A stretch of DNA of 64,000 nt. It comes from Pictodentalium vernedei. Taxonomy: Eukaryota; Mollusca; Scaphopoda; Dentaliida; Dentaliidae. Shown in pieces: positions 49,901 to 60,200 of this stretch (its first letter is position 1; the number at the start of each line of letters is the position of its first letter). The notes below the pieces were generated by a model, which saw only the letters and a list, made by a program, of their open reading frames with translations, did not search any database and was not told where the DNA came from. Made by a program: the position numbers and the translations under genes. The stretch is from contig CM062292.1 in NCBI GenBank assembly GCA_031216915.1, positions 10,479,920 to 10,543,919 of the forward strand, written 5' to 3'.

Positions 49901-52900
49901 TCAATTCCCAGAATAATACCAAACAATAATAACCTGATAATTCTATCATAAATGTGTTGGCATTTCAGTTACTAGAATCAATTTTATGCCCCCTTCCATG
50001 GCTTCATTTTCAATTTTTTTCTCTATCTTGACGTGGCGACGTAACGTGCGGACGTCCACTCCTTGGACGATCAGATTATCTTCATGTGGCTCTGAGATGG
50101 CCGACTAAACTCTGAAAGCATGCAGCGTCGCACGTTATCACGGTTCACTGGATTTAAGCAAATACTCTTTAGACAGTGCACTGATGTAGCCATGTGTCAA
50201 ATCTGACAACATTTGGTCTGCGGATAAAAAATTATATTACCAAAACTTAACTTTCGTTTCTTTTTTCCGTTAGTACAGAATTAATAGGAATACCAAACCT
50301 TTTGTTTACGTGTCTTGAGTACATCAAGGCGCCATCTGCAATGCTGAAGCTTTTTGATGCAGTAAAGGGACACTTTATTATAAATATATAAACAATAGTT
50401 CACTGCTCGGATTTACGTACAATTTTTATCCTAGAATGGGGCACACGGAGGATTATTTCACGAGGCGTTAGCCGAGTGAAATGATCCGCGCGGTCCACGA
50501 GAGGATAAACGCGTACTCAAATCCGAGCAGTGAACTTATTTTATTCTATCCTTATTTGTTTTTCAAAACAACTCTTTATAATATACTATTCAAAAAAGGA
50601 GATATATGAAGACATATATTTATGTTTTCATCAAAATGATAGTTGAGGCATTGGTTGTCTGACAAGCACACATTCCACGCACAGAGCTGTAGAAGACATG
50701 GACGGCCAGTCAGAGAATTTACCACCTTCAGTCCAAGACCACAATACCTTTTAAATCCTCCTCGGTTCGCGGATCCAAGGTGGCGAATTCCTAACCAAAC
50801 GTCCAATATCAGCTTGACTGAGGTTATTCCATTCTTTCAGCAGTACAGCGGCGAGTTTCTGGACATTGGTAGGGGCTGTTGGCGTTGTCGTAGGCGCCTG
50901 CCAAGTATATCCCAGGCGTGCTCGATTGGTGAAAGGTCTGGACTTAATGCTGGCCAAGGCAGTGTAGTGATGTTCTGCTCCTGAAGGAACCCTGTAGCGA
51001 CACGGGCCCTGTGTGTTCTTGCATTGACATCTTGGAAAATGAATCGACGGCCGTGACGTTGCGCAAATGGTACCCCATGAGCTGCTAACATGTTGTCACG
51101 GCAGTACTGCCCTGTGACACGCCCTCGGATGACATGTAATGCTATTCTCTTTGTCATGGTTATGCCCCCCTACTCCTTAACCGATCCACCACAAAACGAT
51201 CGTGCTGCCTAACGGTTACGACATGGAATCGTTTGTTCCGCCACCACATGTTTCGCCTGTCATTGAAATTGAGAGTGAACCTCGATACATCGGAAAACAT
51301 GACGTTGCTCCACCGACGATTCTCCCAGCGCTGTCGTGCTCCACACCAATTACGCCTTGCTGCGATGTGACGTTCAGTCAAGCGTGGAATTATTCGGAGG
51401 TCGTCGAGCGTACAAATTCCAGCTTCGTAGGCGATTTCGGTTAGTCTGACCACTGACTCGCACATCTGTCGCTCGGTGCAGCTGCTGTCCAATTCCGGAG
51501 GCACTTTGATGGCGATAACGTAATGTTGTGGCTCGCATGAAACGATCCTGATGAGAAATTGTCGCCGTCTGTCATCAACATTACCTGTCGGATGGTAGCG
51601 TGATCACAACCTGCTAATCACCGATTAAGTAACGTTGAGAATTTGAGGCACTGCAGTCTGTCTGTTGCCACCTCTCAACATGCCATCACGTGTCAGTCTT
51701 CGTATGCCCCAAAAGCTACGTTTCGACCAGAAACTATTGATGAACGAGTTTATACCAAGAAAAGAACGATGATACCTCCGAAAAAGTCCGTCCAGTACAA
51801 ATGAAAATTTATTCATATTTATTTATTAACGTACCCCACAGACTTTAACGCGGCGCTCGTGCGAAAAACCTGCACGAAGTTTTTGTGGGCCTGTGCCATT
51901 CATGATTCACACTAAACTTGGTAACATATTGATGTGTCCAATCACGCGTATTCAATACCATTTTCCGAAAATATCAACATCAGTTTGGATATCCCCTACT
52001 TTTTTTTGAATAGTATAGATTCAACTCAACCGATTTGTAAACAATAAGTAAGGAATAGTGCATGACTTGGAGTTGACTACGCCCATATAGTGCCCAGTGA
52101 GGTGGTGTAGTTCCCGCCGCGAAGCGGCGGGAACTACACCACCTCACTGGGAACTATATGGGCGTAGTCAACGACAAGACATGCACTAATCCTTATATTA
52201 TATCGAACACCCATCAAGAAAAACATCTGTCCGATTTGTTAATCTGTTACGAAGGTAGCAGCCTTACCAACCAGCGTTATACAGAAAAAATACCCTGTAG
52301 TTTTTAAAAAAACATTTTCTTCTTCCAAAACACGGCTAACTTGGATTATTGTTATGAACAGAAGACAGATTTTGAATCGGTCGGCAAGGGTAAACAAAAC
52401 ATTTCCCCCAAACGGAACTGTGTATTCTAGAATCGCGCAACTCGCGAATGAAAACTAAAATTTTCGAAATTTGACAACGCAGTTTGATAATTTCCACACA
52501 TCTGTCACACATATACATTACCGAATGGGTCAGCATGGGATACAAACTCCGAAGATTCAAGTGAATTCCATTATTTACTCGTTTACTGCCCAAAACATAC
52601 AATTAAATAGCGAAATAATATGAGCAGCGAAACTAACGCGAAATAATATGAGCAGCGAAACTAACGCGAAACTGACGCGTTCTCATGAAAGTTGGACCCA
52701 GGTATGGATCATTCTCTTCGAAACGAGATATGGATCATCTTCTCAAGGAATAAAATGAACGCCTCGGAAAATGTGACTTCAACAATGGAAAAACGATACA
52801 TTTTTCCACAAAGATTTCTTTCCAGGTCGTTCTGTGGACGTTGTGCCTCTGTGAATCGACTTTTAAATTTAGCCTGATCAGTTTTATTCGCCCAGAATGA

Positions 52901-54138
52901 AAAGAAAACTGATATAGAAGTGTGCTAAAAATAGAAAACGTGTAGTGCCTGGGTGTAGTGTCTGGTCAGTTCTGTGGATGCAAACTACACGAAATAGGGT
53001 ATGATCTTTCAGCCAATTAGAATGCAAGGAAGTCACGTGAGATATAATATAAAAACAAATAGTGCGTCATCGCTGAGAGTGGAATACGTTGCTGGGAGTG
53101 GAATACCATTTTCGGTGTGTGGGAATGGGAATATAATTTGTTTTGGGGAAGAAAAACGAACGAAAATAAGATAAATGAGAAAACCCGAATGAGCGAGTGC
53201 TGAAAGCTTGCATTTACACGGTCAAATGTGCAGGTACATAACCCTTTACCTTACGTAACTGCCAGAACCGACCAGCGCTATTCTCAAAATCGCCAATAAA
53301 TTTTCATTATTTTTTCATTTTTTGTCTCAAAAACATAGGTTATGACCCCTCATTGGAACGAGCTCGACGAGGGGTAATAACCTATGTTTTTGAGACAAAA
53401 AATGAAAAAAAAAATCGTTTTTAAATCATTTTTTGGCAAGTGTCGTCTGCTTTTCATGTTAGGTAAAGGGTTAAACTGGTACCACCAATTTAAACCTCTG
53501 TGGGCTGATGTTATTATTCTTCATTATTCTTTGTCTCAAAAACATAGGTTATGACCCCTCGTTGGAACGAGCTCGTCATAACCTATGTTTTTGAGACAAA
53601 CAATGGAAGCAATTAGTTATTCAAAAATTGTTTTGCAAGTGTCGTCTGCTTTCAATGTTTGGTAAAGGGTTAAATGCTTCATAATGTATGGATAAGCTTC
53701 ATATGTTTTGAAGTAAAAGCATTCCGTTTGTATGGACTTTCCTCGCCCTAATGTATGGAAAAGTGTCTGTAGACTTCCCCCCAATCTAAATTATAACGAG
53801 AGAAAGACACATAAACATATTTTGACAACCAAAAATAAATGAGCACCAGCAAATAACAATGTGTTACTACCATACATGGTTGATATTAAAGTAAGATTTA
53901 TTTTGTACATTACAGTACAGGTGAATATTGATCCAAACTGCAATGCTTACGTTACGGACGGCGGATTGCCGGGAACTTACATAACATCTCAGCTTCACTT
54001 CCACTGGGGATCTGACAGTTCAAAAGGATCAGAACATTTATTGGAAGGCGATTCATACCCGATGGAGGTAAGAGATTTATGTTTTGATTATCTTTTCACT
54101 TTTCATGGCAATAGTCTGTCTGTCTGTCTGTCTGTCTG

Positions 54139-54222
<84 letters not shown>

Positions 54223-57200
54223 GTCTGTCACGCGTGAGCCAGATGTTCTGTAAAAAATATTTACTGTTTGGTCCCAATGGCTTAATAACGACCTAATAAC
54301 TATGCAATAATGACCTGATAACGGCCCAATAATGACCCAATCGACGCAGAATTCCCCAGCTGAACATTCTTTCCGAAAATGAAAAAAATAAAGCATCTCC
54401 GGCGAGTATCCAGTTTATAGTGAAATTTACGAAAAGAGATCATTAACTTAGGTCTGGACCGAGCCCTTGGTATGGTCCAGAACCAATTTACTGGGCGAAG
54501 TTCATAAACTTTATTATAAAAAAAGATCAGTTGACGATAATATTAATCACGTGATCCAAACTCGATAGCAGATGCCCAAATGAATGGATAAACAGACAGC
54601 GCTTCCCATGAGGTATTGAATTATGGTTTTGAAAACATTGCGTTATTTGGAAAAAAAAAAACATGCCGACAATAAGCTGAATATCTTGAAGCGTGCAGTA
54701 AATTCACAGAACGACACACGTGTGTGAATGGGTTAATCGATATGGCACGAGTGCCAGTGCGGAAGTATAAAACGAGAGGCCACAGACCTCTAGTTTTATC
54801 CTTCAGCGATGGTACAAGTACCATATCGATAAACCCATTCACACCCGTTTGTCAGTCTGTGTTTATTACACGCCTTAATGTCTATAAAACAATAATTAGA
54901 GAAAGACACTCAGCAATTCATTTGACAACTATCAACAGAAACAACACATTTTATCGCCAACCAAAGTTGTGAGGGGAACCCGTGTTACTTGTTCGTGCCC
55001 TGAGTTGCAATGTGTTCTATGTGCCTACTGGCACATAGAACATATTGGAACTCAGGGGACGATTTTCAGCTATCGCAAGCGATTCAAATTGTTATTGCAT
55101 TGCACTATTTGTAGAAAATTCCAGTGAAATTTCGCTTCTGTTGAAAAATAGTCCGTCAACGATTTCTGTTCCGCCAATATGTACGGAACAGATTTTCTTT
55201 TTCCACATGGTTTAGTGTTGCCGTAGATGGAGATTTCATTGAACAGGTGTGTAATAATAAGAAATAAAAATAAAATAAAAAAATAAAATCATGGCTCAAA
55301 TCTCAAAATCATAGTTTCAGATGCGTCATGACTCTAAAACTGAATTCTTAGTGTTATCCGGGGTTCGCATGCCTACTCCCTCTGTTACACCAATTCTGGT
55401 TGGAAACAATATCACTATGAAATGTGAATCGGCCAGGAATATTGGACTGATTCTGGACTTAAAACTAGACATCCATATCAATAAAATATGTCAAAAATTC
55501 TACTGGCAGCTTCGTAATGTTGGAAGACTGCGACCTTATCTTAACCAGTCAGCACTTGAAAAACTTGTGCACTCCTTCATCACCTCACATCTAGACTATT
55601 GTAATTCAGTGTTAGTGGGGCTGTCCCAGTGCCTGATTCAGAAGCTTCAAAAAGTTCAGAATACTGCTGCTAGGATAATTACTGGTACTAAACGCTCTGA
55701 ACACATAACACCTGTTGTAAGACAACTACATTGGCTTCCAGTTAAACAGGCAACTGATTTCAAAATATTGATCTTAGTTTTCAAATGTATCCACAAACTG
55801 GCTCCAGTTTACCTGCAAGAGCTCCTCACTGTATATAAACCATTACGCAGTCTCAGATCTAAAAACCAATTTCAACTAGTTGTACCTTTTAGCAAATCTA
55901 ATCAGGCTCATGATCGTGTGGTCTCCATCGTGGGCCCCAGATTGTGGAATTCCCTGCCAGTTAGTGCTAGAATTTCAGAAACTCTTGACGTCTTCAAAAG
56001 AAATCTTATAACTTTCCTATTTACTGAAGCATTCTCCCGAACCTCTGAAAGAGGCAACCAAAACAGATGTAACTCTTTACTTCAGAAAAAAGTGTATTTA
56101 TTTCGGTCAAGCGTTTTAGAGCACTATTTGTGGTTTTACGTTCCAGAAAATCAATTATTATTATTATTGTGTGGGAAATATAAATAATCCATCACAGACA
56201 GAAGGGATCAATTTATTAGGAAGAGTAGGACGGCATAATTCACGAGTTACTTCAGGGGAATGATCGCGTTTTATTTTAGGAGTTTTAGGGTTGGAAAAAG
56301 ATAATGTCCCATAATGATTCTTTTTATATGACACACGACCGTAAACAGTTTCTGGTGGTGGGGGAGGGGGGTGTCACATACAAGTGTGCCACCAACAGAA
56401 AAAAGAACACATTTCTAGATGGACAACCACACTAAGCAGTCCAGATATGTGCGTGGCAACCACTTTTGTTTCGACGAACCACTTTTGTTACAGCTCACCA
56501 TTTTTGTTGCAACACTTGCCCGTTTCTATTATAGCCCACCACTTTTGTTAGAAAAACAACCACTTCTGTTTCAAAAAGAGGGCTCCACTTTTGTTACAAC
56601 CATCGCCCATTTTTGTAACAAAAAACCCTCGCTCACCACTTTTGTGACAACAATCGCCGATTATTGTTACAGTTTTTGTTAGTGTGAAAAATGGAGTAAT
56701 CTACAAGTAATACGAGACGTGACGCTCAGTCATGATTATCGAGAGCGCGGTTGCTCAGTGGTAAGAGCGTTGGTCTTGAGAAGGTTGTGAGTTTAATGCC
56801 TGGCCGGGATAACTTGCGTTGTGTTCTTGGGCAAGCCACTTAATCCCAATTGCCCACTTGGAAGCACGGTTGCTCCATGTGCGGCGGCATATCGCACGTT
56901 GATGGCACACATGCCTACAACCAATGCTAACCATGCTCCTGTGGGATTAGTACGTTGGAGAGTTGACAGTTACACGCCGCTGCTCGGTGGTACTCTCCGG
57001 GTACCCCCGCTTCCTCCACACGTAAAACTATCTTCGATACAACATGGCCTCAGCTATCAAAGTGTCATAAAACACAAAAAATCCAATAACGATTATCAAA
57101 CCAAAGAATTGTCGCACATGTTCAGTAGAAATGCCACACCCTTGCTTATTATTGGGTGATATAGTAACCTGCCGCCTTGCGACGTCATTGTCGTGGCGAT

Positions 57201-60200
57201 ATGTAATGTATCGTGCGCGTGCACACACGTATACCTGAAACGGTACGTGCCTGTCGGTGCCTGTTATAGCAGATTCCAACTCCTTGAGCCTTGGACCTTA
57301 ATGGCATGTGATGTTGACTTCTTGCCCTCTTAGCAGGTTCTCATACAGGTTCTCATCTGACGTCACCAGTCACATGACCGGAAGGTGTGGATGAGGTTGC
57401 CATGGTAGCCCGTGTGACGTCATTCCCATGGTGACACGTGGTCCCACTACGCACGCGCAGCGCGTGTTTCTAAGGTGACACACTGTTTCGCCAACCATTT
57501 CGACTATTGGCCTCGCCATCTTGGTTGTTAGGGTAGCACGTGGTTGCTGTGGACCCCAATGCCTTTCTTGCTGGACAAGGGCGTGTTCTAAGGGTGTGTT
57601 CGATCCAGCGGGAGTATATCGAATCACCACAAAGAACCCAACAACGACCCAAACCCACCCCAACGGACCTTTAATTGGATAGAATTCCCACCAAAACTTA
57701 CCCAAACGGACCTCTGTGAGCTCGTAACACACGAATACAAGGTGCTTATGGGGAGAGGCCCCAACTCATAACTCTCAAGACCTCCCCTGCCCTCTTAGCT
57801 CCCACCTCATAACCTTCCCTGTCTCATAGCCCTCGGTTCATGGGCTCATCTTGCCCTCATAGCCCTCGTGTCGTATCACATGAAGACAACATAGATGGTC
57901 GTTAAATTCCCGGTTTGCTGCAGACTGTACTTGAACGAAGCGGACGTAACAATAGAGTGCCTTCGAATGACGACAAAACAAGCACAGCGGAAGCATGTTA
58001 GAGGTTGTAGGGTTGAAGAAGCCTAGCGCCAAAGACGCTTTGTTCTAGATTTGTACGTGACATGGTTTCTCGAGACATTTACACTTAATTCTGAGTCCAT
58101 CTAGAAATATTTCAAACCTCAACCTGGTGCTGGCTCTTGAAGTTGTCAACAGATGGTGCAGTAGCAGGTGCAGATGGTAAGGAGTCCCATATTCGAATAC
58201 CGTCTGGGACGAATGCCTTTTGGCATGTAATGGTTCTCGCATATGGTCCAAGAAAGGTGGTGTTGTTCCCTCTTGGAGATATGATGGGGCACCAGGATAT
58301 ACGATGGTATATCTATCAGTGGGTGCACGATACGGTACAACCTGGTGGCGTTGGCCCGGTCCCTGCGCTCTCGTAACGATGGCCACTAGTGGTGTTCCTT
58401 TATGTTGGAGACATTTCCGGTTGTCATGTAGTCAAAAAATATTATGCGGGCAGCTCTCCTCTGTACCATCTCCAGTTTACGTATATTTTCTGCCTTATGG
58501 GGGTCCCAGATTGACGCTGGAATAGTCTGTTAGAGACTTGTAGCAGAGAGCCTTGGTTCTGCAGGCCGGACAGTGATGGATGTTCTGCTACAGGAAGGCA
58601 AGAGTGTAGTTCGCCTTCTCTGTCCCTTGGTTGATGTGATGGTTCCATTTCCGACACTTGTGAATATTAACTCCAAGATACTCGGCTTTATTACACGCCT
58701 GTTCTATGAAATCCACATCTGCAGCAACAATTAATCTTGTGAGAAATGAAAATCCGTTCCGCACATTTGTCTGGAACGGAAATCGTTGAAGAACAATTTT
58801 TAAATAGAAGCGAAATTTCTCTGGAATTTTTTATAAATCGTGCACCGCAATTACAATTGGATCGCTAGCCTAAAAGTCGTTTCAATTGGAACTCAGGGGA
58901 CGAAATACGGGTTTCATTTGCAAATTTGGTTGGCAGTAAAATGTGTTGTTTTTGTTGGTAGTTGTCAAATGAATTGCTGAGTGTCCTTCTAATAATTGTT
59001 TTGATAAACGGGAAGGCATATAATAAACACAGAACGACACGCGCATGTGAATGGGTTAATCGATGTGGCACTTGTACCAACGCGAAAGGACAAAATTCGA
59101 GACCCATGGCCTCTCGTTCTGTTCTTCCGCGCTGGCACTCGTGTCATTTCGATTAACCCATTCACACGCGTGTGTCGTTCTGTGTATGAGTTGAACATCT
59201 CAAGATTGTGCTCATGGATAGTATAAAGGAATTCTGTGATCTTCATTTTGCTGGGGACATTCTGGGCGTGACATTTCTTAGAGTGGAATTCCATCAACCA
59301 ATGCTTTTCTCCCTTCTGCAAAGCATCTATGTCGTGTTGGATCTGTGTGGCATCCTCGCCACTTCTGATGTTCCAACAAAAGGCGTAGTTACCCGCAAAC
59401 ATAAGCACTGTTGATTGCTCTGTAGTAGTATGTGATGTATTTTTCACTCAATATTTGCAGGACCCACGTTTGGGATCCCGGAAGTGTCGGCATGTCACGT
59501 GACCCAGTGGCGCCATGTTTAGTTATCGTGGTAGCCTGCATGAACGACCATGTTATGATGCCATTGCCATAGTTATATGTGGTGTAAGTGCGCAAGCGCA
59601 GCGCGTATTGTTAGGGTGATACGTGTTTCCGTCGTCCATTTTGTATATTGGAGGCCTCCATCTTAGTTTCTATGATAGCACGTGACTGCTATGGTCCTGA
59701 ACAGCCTCTTATAGGTCAATAGACGTTTAAACGGTATGCTTGATTAAATAGGAGTAGTCTCGCGGTTCGTTTACTTCATAGAATTACCACAAACCACCTG
59801 ACGATCCCTCTAAACCACCTAAAAAACTGTCTAAAATCACCGAAACGGACTTGGCGAAGTCCCATTTTGGGCTTATAGGAATAGCATGTAGTGCTATGGG
59901 GTGCGTCCGATTTTATAAGAGTCAATATAATTACCCCAATGGACCCGACAACTATTTTACTAGTTCGGATTCCCGCAGAATCCTGGGCTTCTACCTATTC
60001 ATCTAGTTCAGATTCCTTTGGACTTCTTTGCTCTATCTACATATCTACAAGCTATCTTCCCTATAGATGGTTTATATGATGTATTCCGACTTCCATGTAG
60101 ATGGTTTATATGATGTGTACACATTACTGGTAGCACATGGGTACATCTTGTATGTGCCGATATGTGCTTGTGTGCTAATGCAACCCTAAAGTGACCTCAC

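Noticed and set aside
53861..54253. 130-codon frame through exon 4 and beyond
   Set aside because: Only 53916-54067 is coding; both ends have proper splice sites and the rest reads intron and CTGT repeat.
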